NCBI GenBank assembly: GCA_035693145.1
Contig: DASSHA010000071.1
Span: 1 to 42,785 of the forward strand
Reading direction: 5' to 3'
Source of the DNA: DASSHA01 sp035693145
GTDB taxonomy: Bacteria; Chloroflexota; Limnocylindria; Limnocylindrales; CSP1-4
DNA length: 42,785 nt
Shown: positions 33,501-40,714 of the stretch, one piece after another
Layout of the letters: each line of letters starts with the position of its first letter
How positions within the stretch are numbered: position 1 is the stretch's first letter
The notes under the pieces: generated by a model
Told to the model about the DNA's origin: nothing
Seen by the model: the letters and a program-made list of their open reading frames with translations, nothing else
The model's database searches: none
Made by a program: the position numbers and the translations under genes

Positions 33501-33543
33501 GCACGCCCACGTCATCGTCGACGTGACGGGCTGGACTCGCTGA
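30505..33543 (+). CDS. Large secreted GH18 protein with SH3b and FlgD-like domains
   Basis: About 1012 residues. Membrane or signal segment (about 21-43), an Ala/Pro-rich spacer, then a GH18 barrel (about 220-570) starting QVFGFLPYWE. Its catalytic motif is DGINLDFE (338-345): the DxE pair is intact with Glu345 as acid, and Asn replaces the first middle Asp, as in spore-cortex YaaH-type GH18 proteins. Next come a fibronectin-like module, an SH3b module (from about 673), a FlgD-type Ig module (about 785, FSPNGDGRHDTLRL) and a C-terminal domain (893-1012) shared with the previous gene. It is probably a peptidoglycan- or chitin-like glycan hydrolase at the cell surface. GTG 30505 is preferred; GTG 30565 is possible. 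Confidence 0.85.
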   Translation: MTVTTEGRLRGTRARSIFRRVTTVAFGALIASEAVLGAGAFAIGRRPAVPATPPIASPASSAVETRGATSGVDADAALGDPSLDLGTLASSDTPVALAPDGPIQPTVQYEDALAHENDRIAFEPGGRVSVPFRPRPDDAWPVAGRRPVALPAGRATGREMAASAQGTAWAPGRQPIPVATPPADEGGSGPDSPVDAEPASAVVPSTATPADPAVAAGLRRQVFGFLPYWEVGSSTTVLNYSLLSTIAYFSVGADKSGNLKKKNADGTTTTGWGGWTSSNMTKVINAAHSAGTRVVLTLSVFAWTTDQAAVQKSILGSATNRLRLAQQAAAAVRDRGADGINLDFEPIASGYGDEFTTFVRTVRSELNKVRSGYQLTFDTTGFIGNYQVAAATASGGADAIFIMGYDFRTAGSSPVGSIAPLAGSAYDINDSVKAFLAQVPASKVILGVPYYGRAWSTTSSLLNAKNQSGTKYGSSVSVTYDNAMDLLAQEGRHYDPVEQVAWTAYKKSNCTATYGCVTTWRELYVDDAQALRAKYDLVNRYALRGVGMWALGYDGTRPELYDALNDKFLHDTTLPEAGVTMLPSSAPDEGIVVKWTGKDDAGIAAYDVQVSVDGGAWAAWRTGTTATSDVWIGHDGHRYAFRARARDTSGNWSSWNVSQTGAAPALARGSFGTVRVDGLSVRAAPDTSAATLGTASTNDVLAITGGPVSADGYTWYEVSGPIASWGTTGYVRVGAWVAAKSATDSFVVPRLAPNATTVDAGISGYGLAAGAADLGLAGTGNRVFSPNGDGRHDTLRLAWTNALAFDSLSLRVFRSTGSLAGTVALTSHQGAGAQTYAWNGRVGGGVLADGTYVLQLVGLKSGRSYAAPSGMPVTADQLVRFGVRIDSDADATFTPLGPVRFLDSRTGLRLSGALANRSPRTVQLGGAAGIPTDAVAATLNVTVVGATSAGYLAVTTAATSKPATSTLNVPRGDIRANGVTVPIGAGGKISLVWVGASGSHAHVIVDVTGWTR

Positions 33544-33563
33544 CCGCAGGCGCTCGCCGAACA

Positions 33564-33577
33564 GGGGCCTCGGCCCC
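33564..33577 (+). terminator. Short GC hairpin after the GH18 gene
   Basis: GGGGC-CTCG-GCCCC (with one extra pairable base on each side of the loop) begins 20 nt after the stop and ends 14 nt before the next -10 box. There is no U-tract. Confidence 0.35.
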
Positions 33578-33591
33578 GCTCGGCCGGCCGA

Positions 33592-33597
33592 TACACT
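33592..33597 (+). promoter_or_regulatory. -10 box of the 33605 gene (leaderless)
   Basis: TACACT ends 7 nt before ATG 33605; no Shine-Dalgarno sequence is present. Confidence 0.6.
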
Positions 33598-33604
33598 CGC
33601 CGGG

Positions 33605-34414
33605 ATGATCGACGACCCGGGCGACGCTCAGCCGACGCGCCCGGACGACGGCCTCGTCAGCCCGTTCCGTGGAAAAGGCACGTGGATCGTGCTCCCGACG
33701 TACAACGAGGCCGAGAATCTCGGTCCGATCGCCGCGGCGATCCTCGCCGCGGTGCCGGAGGCCACACTGCTCGTCGTCGACGACGCGTCGCCGGACGGCA
33801 CTGGCCGGATTGCCGACGAGCTCGCGACGGTCGACGCTCGAATCCGCGTCCGGCACCGTGGGGCGAAGCAGGGGCTGGGGCGCGCCTATCTCGACGGGTT
33901 CGCCGTCGCCGTCGACGGTGGCGCCGAGATCATCTGCCAGATGGACGCCGACTGGTCGCACGACCCTGCGGCCCTGGCGGCGATCGCCGGTCCGGTCGCC
34001 GGCGGCGAGGCCGACCTCGTGATCGGGTCTCGCTACACGCCGGGCGGTCGGGTCACCGACTGGGGGATCGGCCGCCGGCTGATCAGCCGTGGCGGGAGCC
34101 GGTTCGCCCAGGTCGTCCTGGGTCTTCGCCCGCGTGACCTGACCGGCGGATTCAAGGCCTGGCGCGCGGCGACGCTGCGGGCGATCCCGTTCGGCGGCGT
34201 CCACGCCGGTGGCTACGTGTTCCAGATCGAGATGACGTACCGCGCGAGCCGGGCCGGCGCGCGGATTCGGGAGGTCCCGATCACCTTCCGCGACCGCCGG
34301 ATCGGTCAGTCGAAGATGAGCCGCCGGATCGTCGTCGAGGCCCTCGTCGTCGTCGTCGCCCTTCGCCTCGACGAGCTCCGGTCGGCCGTTCGCCGTCGAG
34401 TTCGTGGCGCCTGA
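33605..34414 (+). CDS. Polyprenol-phosphate mannose synthase-like GT2
   Basis: Predicted to transfer mannose from GDP-mannose to polyprenol phosphate at the inner membrane face. 269 residues with the GT-A fold: VLPTYNEAENL (29-39), VVDDASPDGTG, the DxD-type QMDADWSHDP and the late FRDRRIGQSKMS segment typical of DPM1-type enzymes. The C-terminal membrane domain of some homologues is absent, so it is the soluble class. The next glycosyltransferase gene overlaps its end by 11 bp. Product lipid may feed the GT87 protein encoded at 5434. A dolichol-phosphate glucose-type specificity cannot be excluded. Confidence 0.88.
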   Translation: MIDDPGDAQPTRPDDGLVSPFRGKGTWIVLPTYNEAENLGPIAAAILAAVPEATLLVVDDASPDGTGRIADELATVDARIRVRHRGAKQGLGRAYLDGFAVAVDGGAEIICQMDADWSHDPAALAAIAGPVAGGEADLVIGSRYTPGGRVTDWGIGRRLISRGGSRFAQVVLGLRPRDLTGGFKAWRAATLRAIPFGGVHAGGYVFQIEMTYRASRAGARIREVPITFRDRRIGQSKMSRRIVVEALVVVVALRLDELRSAVRRRVRGA

Positions 34415-35636
34415 CCTCGGCGTTCGCGTCGTCGTCGACGTCCGGCCGCTCCAGGAGCCGGACCAGGCGCCCGTGACGGCGGCCTATCTCGGGCGACTGC
34501 TCCGCGCGTTCGTCGCCTCGCCCGTCGCCGGCGAATCGTTCGTCCTCGTCCTCCGGCCGGACCTTCCCGACCCGGACGCGCAGATCGCGGGCCTGCCCGT
34601 CGCAGGCCGCCGCCTCATCCCGCCGACGCGGTTCCTCAAGACAGCGGCCCAGACGGTCGATCCGTTCCTCATTCGCGGCGCGACGATCGGGACGGGCTGG
34701 CTCGCGAGGCGGAGCGGGGCGGCCGGTCGCATCTATCACGCCGCCGGCACGATCCCGCCTCTCGGTTCTCGCGCGCCGGTCGTCGCGACTCTGCTCGACC
34801 TTGCGGCCTGGGAGCTGCCGGCGGCGTTCCAGCGGACGCCGAGTGCCCGGTTCGGAGCCCGTCTCCGCGCCCAGCTGCTGCGGGAGTCGACCGTCGTGAT
34901 GTGTGGGACGCACGCGGTCGCGAGCCGGGCCGCGCGTCGGCTCCGCGTCCCGCCCGAGCGCCTCCGGGTCGTGCCGCTCGCGGCGCGCGATGCGTTCGTG
35001 CCCGCGGCCGGCATCGGCGCAGGCGCCCGGGCCGAACGCGTACGCCTCGGCCTGCCGGATCGCTACCTCGTCTACCCGGCGCGCCACGACGCGCGCCACG
35101 ATCTGCCGACGCTGCTCGCGGCGCTCGGGTCGCTCGCCGGCCGGAGTCGCCCGGCACGGCTCGATCCGGGCGGCGGATGGCCGCCACGGATCCTCGTCGT
35201 CGACGCGTCGCCGGACGACCGCGCGGCGCTCGCGCGGGCGTCGCTCCGGAGCGGGCTCGGCGACGTCTTCGCCTACGCGCCGTCGCTGCCGGCCGACCGC
35301 CTGGCCACGCTCGTCGCCGGTGCGCGGGCGGCGCTCGCGCCACGGGTCAGCGAGGCGGCCGGCCTCGCCGTCATCGAGGCGCTCGCCTGCGGGGTGCCGG
35401 TCGTCGCCTCGGCGGTCGGTGCGCTGCCGGAGATCGTCGGGACTGCGGGCGTCCTCGTGCCGCCGCGTGCGCCGGACCGGCTGGCGGCCGCCCTCGAGGC
35501 GATCTGGTCCGACGACGAGTTCCACGCGACCGTCGCCGGTGACTCGCTGAGGCGAGCGCGGGGTCCTCGGCGGAGCTGGGCCGACGTCGCCGCGGCGACG
35601 CGCGCGGTCTACGCCGAGGCCGTCGCGCCCGGCTGA
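34404..35636 (+). CDS. GT4 glycosyltransferase
   Basis: 410 residues with the GT-B fold of family 4. The C-terminal donor site holds APRVSEAAGLAVIEALACGVPVVAS, with the conserved EAxGLxxxEAxAxGxPV pattern, and GTAGVLVPP. The N-terminal half carries VVVDVRPLQEP and the RIYHAAGTIPPL acceptor-side block. It probably transfers a nucleotide-activated hexose, perhaps mannose or rhamnose, to an envelope glycan; sugar and acceptor are inference. GTG 34404 overlaps the preceding gene by 11 bp, so they share a transcript. Confidence 0.83.
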   Translation: MAPDLGVRVVVDVRPLQEPDQAPVTAAYLGRLLRAFVASPVAGESFVLVLRPDLPDPDAQIAGLPVAGRRLIPPTRFLKTAAQTVDPFLIRGATIGTGWLARRSGAAGRIYHAAGTIPPLGSRAPVVATLLDLAAWELPAAFQRTPSARFGARLRAQLLRESTVVMCGTHAVASRAARRLRVPPERLRVVPLAARDAFVPAAGIGAGARAERVRLGLPDRYLVYPARHDARHDLPTLLAALGSLAGRSRPARLDPGGGWPPRILVVDASPDDRAALARASLRSGLGDVFAYAPSLPADRLATLVAGARAALAPRVSEAAGLAVIEALACGVPVVASAVGALPEIVGTAGVLVPPRAPDRLAAALEAIWSDDEFHATVAGDSLRRARGPRRSWADVAAATRAVYAEAVAPG

Positions 35637-35640
35637 CGCC

Positions 35641-35664
35641 CGACGGCCGCTCGAACGGCTGTCG
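35641..35664. terminator. Bidirectional hairpin between convergent GT4 and DUF3048 genes
   Basis: CGACGGCCG-CTCGAA-CGGCTGTCG: a 9-bp stem with one G-T pair that fills most of the 28-bp gap between the two stop codons. There is no U-tract. Confidence 0.5.
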
Positions 35665-36885
35665 TCACCGAAGCCCGGGGACGTTCGACGGTCGCCCCGC
35701 GGGTGCCGCTCGTCCGGTCGTGAAGCGCAGGTCGCCCGCCGACGGCACGACCTGGACGAATGTCTGACCGGCGGTCAGCCGGATCGGTCGTCCGGCGGCG
35801 TCGAACAGGAGCGTCGGTGCCGTGATCGACGCCTTGCGCCACGTCGCCCGCACGGTGACGCCGTTCGTCGAGACCCACGCCCGGCCCGAGCCGACGAAGT
35901 CCGCCTCCAGGCGCTTCTTGTCGGGATGCCCGTCGTTGAGCGGGCCGAAGTGCATGACGATCGAGATGACGTTCTTCGGTGCGACGCGCTGACCGGTTGC
36001 GGCATCGACCTGGACCTTCTCGCCCGTCACCGAGCGGCGATACGTGTTCGAGATCCGGTCGTAGGCGTAGTGGATGTGGTTCGCGGCATAGCTCACGTCG
36101 ATGCTGCCGCCCACGGGCCGGCTCGCGACGGGCGCGTCGGGTCCGAACGTCCAGGCCGGCGTGAGGGGCGCATCCTTCGCCCCGACGAGCTTCGAGAGGC
36201 TCCGCAAATGCACCGCGTCGGAGTACTCGTTGTGCGGTGGGTTGCGTGTCGTGATCCGGAACAGGTAGCGGCCTTCGTAGCGGTAGCCGTCCGCGTTGTA
36301 GACGAGCTGACCGTGACCCTTCGAGGCGAGCGTCGCAAGCGCCTGCGGCGACCCGCCGACATGGACGTAGACCGCCCGCCACTCCGCAGCCCAGGCGATG
36401 TAGTAGAGCCGCGAGCTGCGGATCGGCCCGACCGACTTCGGGACCTTCTCGTTGAAGATCATCATGTAGCGCGGGATCCCGCCTTCGGCCGGCGCCTGCC
36501 AGACGATCGAGGCTGCCGAGAAGCCCGATTGCGGTCGGGCAGGACCGAGGTCGTCGACCATGACCGCGATGGGGTGCTGTGCCGCCGCCGCCGCGCTCGT
36601 CGGCAGGCCGTCGAGCGGTCCCGGCACGAGGGACGGCCCGACCGTCGGCGTCGGCGAGGGCGAGGTGGCGGGCGGCGCGGACGGCGTGATCGACGCGATC
36701 GCGCCGCTCGGGCTGGCCGTCGGTGAGGTTCCCAGGGTCGGCGATCCCGCCGCCACGACCGACGGTGCGGGACTCTCGTTCCGCGACGTCACGGCCGCTG
36801 GCCGCCACTGGAAGGCGACCAGCAGGACGAGCGCGGCGGCGACGAGGCCCGCGGCCAGCCCGACGCCGAGGCGGCGTCCGCTCAT
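35665..36885 (-). CDS. DUF3048 (YerB-like) extracytoplasmic protein
   Basis: 406 residues. A membrane helix or uncleaved signal (about 6-28), a Pro/Ser/Thr-rich stalk (about 35-95), then the two-part DUF3048 fold with HPIAVMVDDLGPARPQSGFS, EGGIPRYMMIFN, VGPIRSSRLYYIAWAAEW and, late, FVQVVPSAGDLRFTTG. B. subtilis YerB is the named homologue; its function is not known. ATG 36885 is preceded by GAGGGA 9 nt upstream; the frame extends 16 codons further without support. It is transcribed alone, convergent with the GT4 gene. Confidence 0.88.
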   Translation of the reverse strand: MSGRRLGVGLAAGLVAAALVLLVAFQWRPAAVTSRNESPAPSVVAAGSPTLGTSPTASPSGAIASITPSAPPATSPSPTPTVGPSLVPGPLDGLPTSAAAAAQHPIAVMVDDLGPARPQSGFSAASIVWQAPAEGGIPRYMMIFNEKVPKSVGPIRSSRLYYIAWAAEWRAVYVHVGGSPQALATLASKGHGQLVYNADGYRYEGRYLFRITTRNPPHNEYSDAVHLRSLSKLVGAKDAPLTPAWTFGPDAPVASRPVGGSIDVSYAANHIHYAYDRISNTYRRSVTGEKVQVDAATGQRVAPKNVISIVMHFGPLNDGHPDKKRLEADFVGSGRAWVSTNGVTVRATWRKASITAPTLLFDAAGRPIRLTAGQTFVQVVPSAGDLRFTTGRAAPAGRPSNVPGLR

Positions 36886-37039
36886 TGAATTCCGTCCCTC
36901 AACGCGTCGAACGGAGACACGCGCTCGCGTCACCGCAGGTGGGAGTCATGCCCTCTCCGATGGCTGGCCGGTGGATCGTGTGACGCCGATCGCCGGGCGG
37001 CGGGAGGATACACCGGGCCGTCCGGCGACCGGATCGGGG

Positions 37040-37086
37040 TAGCCTGAACGGCCACGGTCGGCGACGACCGGCGAGCAGTGAGGGAG
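37040..37086 (+). promoter_or_regulatory. -10 box and ribosome site of the 37092 gene
   Basis: TAGCCT (37040-37045) predicts a leader of about 40 nt. AGGGAG (37081-37086) is 5 nt before ATG 37092. Confidence 0.5.
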
Positions 37087-37091
37087 CCACC

Positions 37092-37625
37092 ATGGCCGAC
37101 GAGCAGCACGATCTCGCAGGCGCGGAAGCCGAGGCGCGGTCCGAAGCGGAACGGGCGGTCGTCGCGCCGGCTTCGAAGCACGAGCCTCGCGCGACGAACG
37201 TCGAGCACTCGAGCGGGTCGGTCGAGCGGGTCGAGGGCGGATCCGTCTCGATCAACCGCGGTGGGGCAGGCCGCGTCGACGCCGACGACGTCAGCGTGTC
37301 GCTCGGCGGCATCGGAGCCGCCCGGAGCGAGCGCCTGTTCGTGGAGCTCGGCGGGGTTGGCGCGGCGATGGCCGGCGAGGTGAGCGTCAGACAGGGCTAC
37401 CTCGGCCCCACGCTCGCACGCAATGTCCGGCTGGACCAGGCATTCTCGCGGCTGGTCGTCGCCGGGAACGCCTCGTTCGGGCCGCGCAGTGGCGCCCTGG
37501 TCGTGCTTGCCGCACGCACGGACGGTCCCGTCCGGACGCTGGTCGACTGGCGCGGGGCCCTCGCGCTGGGCGCGGCGTTCGGCCTCGTGGCCGGGTTGAT
37601 CCGCGGCCGGGCCGGCCGGCGCTGA
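37092..37625 (+). CDS. Hypothetical protein with repetitive beta-rich core and one C-terminal membrane helix
   Basis: 177 residues, not recognised. The N-terminus (1-40) is acidic and disordered. The core (about 40-140) consists of short alternating Val/Ser/Gly strands (GSVERVEGGSVSINRG, ADDVSVSLGGIGAAR, ERLFVELGGVGAAM) with a period of roughly 12-16 residues, as in beta-solenoid or bactofilin-like proteins. One membrane helix near 155-172 is followed by RGRAGRR, so the core may face either side. It stands alone, next to the divergent DUF3048 gene, and has both a -10 box and a good ribosome site. Confidence 0.7.
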   Translation: MADEQHDLAGAEAEARSEAERAVVAPASKHEPRATNVEHSSGSVERVEGGSVSINRGGAGRVDADDVSVSLGGIGAARSERLFVELGGVGAAMAGEVSVRQGYLGPTLARNVRLDQAFSRLVVAGNASFGPRSGALVVLAARTDGPVRTLVDWRGALALGAAFGLVAGLIRGRAGRR

Positions 37626-37660
37626 CCTGCGCGCCCGCAGGGGCGCGGGAGGCGATGCGA

Positions 37661-37666
37661 TAAGAT
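37661..37666 (+). promoter_or_regulatory. -10 box of the PPIase gene with structured leader
   Basis: TAAGAT predicts a leader of about 108 nt before ATG 37782. GTCGGCCGGC (37679-37688) and GCCGGCCGTCGAC (37709-37721) in the leader are complementary and could fold into a hairpin. No close Shine-Dalgarno sequence is seen. Confidence 0.4.
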
Positions 37667-37781
37667 CGCGCGGTCCCGTCGGCCGGCACGACGTATCCCG
37701 TCCGCGCCCGCCGGCCGTCGACGTTGACGGCGCCGCACTGCCGTCGGTCCCGTCGAACTTCCTGGAGCCAGGCCACCCCGT

Positions 37782-39539
37782 ATGACGTTCAGAGGCAAAC
37801 CGGCCACGCGGCCGGCCTCACGCCGGTCGCGCACGCTCGACAGCACCAGCCGCCGGACACTCCTCACGAACATCTTCTTCACCTTCGCGGTCGCCGTCGG
37901 CGTGCTCATCCTCGCCGGCGCCGCGGCCGCGAGCTGGTACGGCGACCACTTCGGCGAGGTGGCGAACGTCGACGGGACCTCGATCACCCGCGACCAGTAC
38001 CGCGACCGCTATCGGATCGAGCAGTTCCGCTTCGACGCGGAGGAAGGCCGGATCCGGGACGACTTCAGCGCCGGCCGCGTGACCGCCGACCAGCGCGATC
38101 AGCGCCTTGCCGTCATCGAGCAGGATCGCAACGACATCTCGACCGCCGTGCTCGACGACCTCATCGACGCGACGCTCCAGGCGAAGCTCGCGAGCCAGCA
38201 GGGGCTGACGATCAGCGACGCCGACGTTCAGGCGGCGCTCACGAAGGAGGCGACGCGGCCCGAGGAGCGTCACGTCTGGATGATCTCGGTGACGCCCGCG
38301 ATCGATCCGAACAAGACCGAGGCGACCGACGCGCAGAAGGCCGCGGCGAAGGCAAAGATCGACAAGGCCCTCGCCGATCTCAAGGCCGGCAAGAAGTGGG
38401 AGGACATCGCGAAATCGACCTCCGACGATTCGTCGGCGAGCGGCGGCGGCGATCTCGGTTGGTTCACGGCGGACGATTCCCAGCTCGAGACGGGCTTCGC
38501 GAGCGCGGTCTTCGCTGCAGCGCCGAACACGCCGACCGACGTCGTGGAGGGGATCGACGGGGTCTACCGGATCGGACGCGTGACCGACGTCCTTGCCGCG
38601 CAGGTCGACGACCAGTACCAGCAGTCGTTCCAGAACCGCGGAATCAGCCTGTCGACGTACCAGACCGCCGTGCGTGCCGACGCGACGAAGGACGCGCTCC
38701 GCCAAAAGCTCATCGCCGAGGTCGTCGAGAACCCGTCGCCGCAGCGGCAGGTCCAGGAGATCCACATCTCGGTCAGCCAGGGAACCGGCGACGAGGTCAA
38801 GGTCAGCCACATCCTCTATGCCCCGAACGACCTGACGGACAGCCAGGCGATCGGCGCGCTGAAGGCGGACGACCCGGCCTGGACCAAGGCGAAGGACGAG
38901 GCACAGGCGGCGTACGAGAAGCTCGCCGCGCTGGCCGGCAAACCGTCCGAGCTCGAGGCGAAGTTCGCCGAGATCGCGAACGCCGAGACCGACGACCCGA
39001 GCGGCAAGGGCGCCGGCGGCGAGCTGCCGTACTTCACCGCGGACCAGCTCGACCGTGCGTTCTCCGACGCCATCTTCAAGAACGGGCTCAAGAAGGACGA
39101 CCTGATCGCGCCCGTGAAGAGCCAGTTCGGCTGGCACGTGATCCTGTTCCAGGATCGGCGACCGCCGGCCGAATCGCGGGCCCAGAACGCAGCCCTCGAC
39201 GCGAGTCGCGCGAACGCCGACTTCGCCGCGCTCGTCCGGCAGTACTCGGACGGGCCGAAGCACGACACCGACGGGAGCCTCGGCTGGGTTGCGCGTCACC
39301 AGCTCGATCAGAAGCTCGAGGACGCGATCTTCGCGACCCAGGTGCCCGGCGTGAGCACGCTCCTCGACGTGCCCGACGACGGCTGGTACCTGTTCAAGAT
39401 CTCCGCCGAGCAGACCCGCCTTCCCGATCCGACCCAGGCGGCAACGCTCCGCCGAACGGTGTTCGACAACTGGTACGCGACCCAGAAGGCGAAGGCGACG
39501 ATCAAGAACGAGCTCGACGCAACCGCGCCGACGTCCTGA
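37782..39539 (+). CDS. Membrane-anchored multi-rotamase peptidyl-prolyl isomerase (PrsA/SurA type)
   Basis: 585 residues. A membrane anchor (about 28-51), a SurA-N-like helical region (60-160) starting VANVDGTSITRDQYRDRY, then parvulin-type units: about 165-270 (GGGDLGWFTADD), about 345-460 (VKVSHILYAPND, GAGGELPYFTADQ, FGWHVILFQDRRPP) and a partial third unit about 485-560 (DGSLGWVARHQLD). It should fold secreted proteins outside the membrane. The first unit lacks a clear HIL motif, so it may be non-catalytic. mazG follows 17 bp downstream. Confidence 0.86.
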   Translation: MTFRGKPATRPASRRSRTLDSTSRRTLLTNIFFTFAVAVGVLILAGAAAASWYGDHFGEVANVDGTSITRDQYRDRYRIEQFRFDAEEGRIRDDFSAGRVTADQRDQRLAVIEQDRNDISTAVLDDLIDATLQAKLASQQGLTISDADVQAALTKEATRPEERHVWMISVTPAIDPNKTEATDAQKAAAKAKIDKALADLKAGKKWEDIAKSTSDDSSASGGGDLGWFTADDSQLETGFASAVFAAAPNTPTDVVEGIDGVYRIGRVTDVLAAQVDDQYQQSFQNRGISLSTYQTAVRADATKDALRQKLIAEVVENPSPQRQVQEIHISVSQGTGDEVKVSHILYAPNDLTDSQAIGALKADDPAWTKAKDEAQAAYEKLAALAGKPSELEAKFAEIANAETDDPSGKGAGGELPYFTADQLDRAFSDAIFKNGLKKDDLIAPVKSQFGWHVILFQDRRPPAESRAQNAALDASRANADFAALVRQYSDGPKHDTDGSLGWVARHQLDQKLEDAIFATQVPGVSTLLDVPDDGWYLFKISAEQTRLPDPTQAATLRRTVFDNWYATQKAKATIKNELDATAPTS

Positions 39540-39556
39540 CGCGCGGACGACGGATC

Positions 39557-40714
39557 ATGATCGACGAGCTCGTCCGCGAGGCGCGGCGCCGCTGGTCCCT
39601 TGACCCGGCCGGTGGCTTCGCGATCGTGTCGGCCGAACGGCTCGTCGCGACCGCGATCGACCCGACCCGGGTCCTCGTCATCGCGCCGTCCGCGGAGCTC
39701 GCTGGCCAGACGTTGGCGGAGGACTCGCCGCCGCTCCCCGGGCGGGCCGGACCCGCCGGCCGTGACCCGGTCGCGCTGCTTCGGAGGCTGTACCCCGCGG
39801 ATCATCCCGTCGGACGGTTCGGCGCCGGCGACGGGCTGACGGTCGAACAGCTCTCGGCGGAGGATCTCGCTCGCCCGCTGTTCCTGGGCCCCATCCCCGC
39901 GGAGGATGCCCTGGCGAGCCCGTGGGGCATGCCCGCGATCTCCGAGCGGCTTCGGCGCCCCGACGGCTGCCCGTGGGACCGTGAGCAGACGCACCTCTCG
40001 CTCCGCAACCACCTCCTCGAGGAGGCATACGAGGTCTACGACGCGATCTCCGACCCGGCCACGCCGGCCCTCGCCGACGAGCTCGGCGATCTCTGGCTCC
40101 AGGTCGTCCTCCACGCGCAGCTCGCCGCAGAGGAAGGCGTCTTCGATCTTGCCGACGTCCAGGCCGCGATCGCCTCGAAGATCGTCCGCCGGCATCCCCA
40201 CGTCTTCGGCGAGGTCGAGGCGCGGACGGCATCCGACGTGAACCGCCAGTGGGAGCGGATCAAGGCGGCCGAACGCGCCGCGATTGCCGACGGCCAGGAT
40301 GTGGCCGGGCGGAGCGCCCTCGACGGGATCAGTCGGTCGCTGCCGGCGCTCGCCGCGAGCCAGGAGATGCAGGAGCGGGCATCGAACATCGGCTACGACT
40401 GGCCGTCGATCGAGGGTGTGCTCGCGAAGGTCGAGGAGGAGGTCGGCGAGCTGCGCGCCGCGTCGAATCCCGCCGAGCGCGCCGAGGAGCTGGGCGACCT
40501 GCTGTTCGTGCTCGTCAACGTCGCCCGCCGGCTGGGGCTCGAGGCCGAAGGGTCGCTCCGAGCCGCCAACGACAAGTTCCGGCGCCGGTTCGGCGTCGTC
40601 GAGCGCCTCGCCGCCGAGCGCGAGGTAGCCCTCCGCGACCTGTCGTTCGAGCAGCTGGACGAGCTGTGGGACCGTGCCAAGCAGGAGACCGCGATGACCG
40701 AGACGCTTCGATGA
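39557..40714 (+). CDS. mazG: MazG nucleotide pyrophosphohydrolase with a truncated methylase-like N-terminus
   Basis: 385 residues. From about 124 on it carries two MazG repeats: the first with GCPWDREQTHLSLRNHLLEE and metal ligands Glu155, Glu156, Glu159, Glu175, Asp178; the second with VEEEVGELRAA and EELGDLLFVLVN. It hydrolyses NTPs to NMPs plus PPi. Residues 71-115 (ALLRRLYPADHPVGRF ... FLGPIP) match the end of the tetrapyrrole-methylase domain found before MazG in YabN-type fusions, but the preceding 70 residues are far too short for the rest of that domain. ATG 39557; the stop overlaps rph as ATGA. Confidence 0.92.
   Translation: MIDELVREARRRWSLDPAGGFAIVSAERLVATAIDPTRVLVIAPSAELAGQTLAEDSPPLPGRAGPAGRDPVALLRRLYPADHPVGRFGAGDGLTVEQLSAEDLARPLFLGPIPAEDALASPWGMPAISERLRRPDGCPWDREQTHLSLRNHLLEEAYEVYDAISDPATPALADELGDLWLQVVLHAQLAAEEGVFDLADVQAAIASKIVRRHPHVFGEVEARTASDVNRQWERIKAAERAAIADGQDVAGRSALDGISRSLPALAASQEMQERASNIGYDWPSIEGVLAKVEEEVGELRAASNPAERAEELGDLLFVLVNVARRLGLEAEGSLRAANDKFRRRFGVVERLAAEREVALRDLSFEQLDELWDRAKQETAMTETLR

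Noticed and set aside
31078..33510. 810-codon minus-strand frame opposite the GH18 gene
   Set aside because: Antisense to a multidomain secreted protein with clear motifs; Arg/Asp/Val-rich composition.
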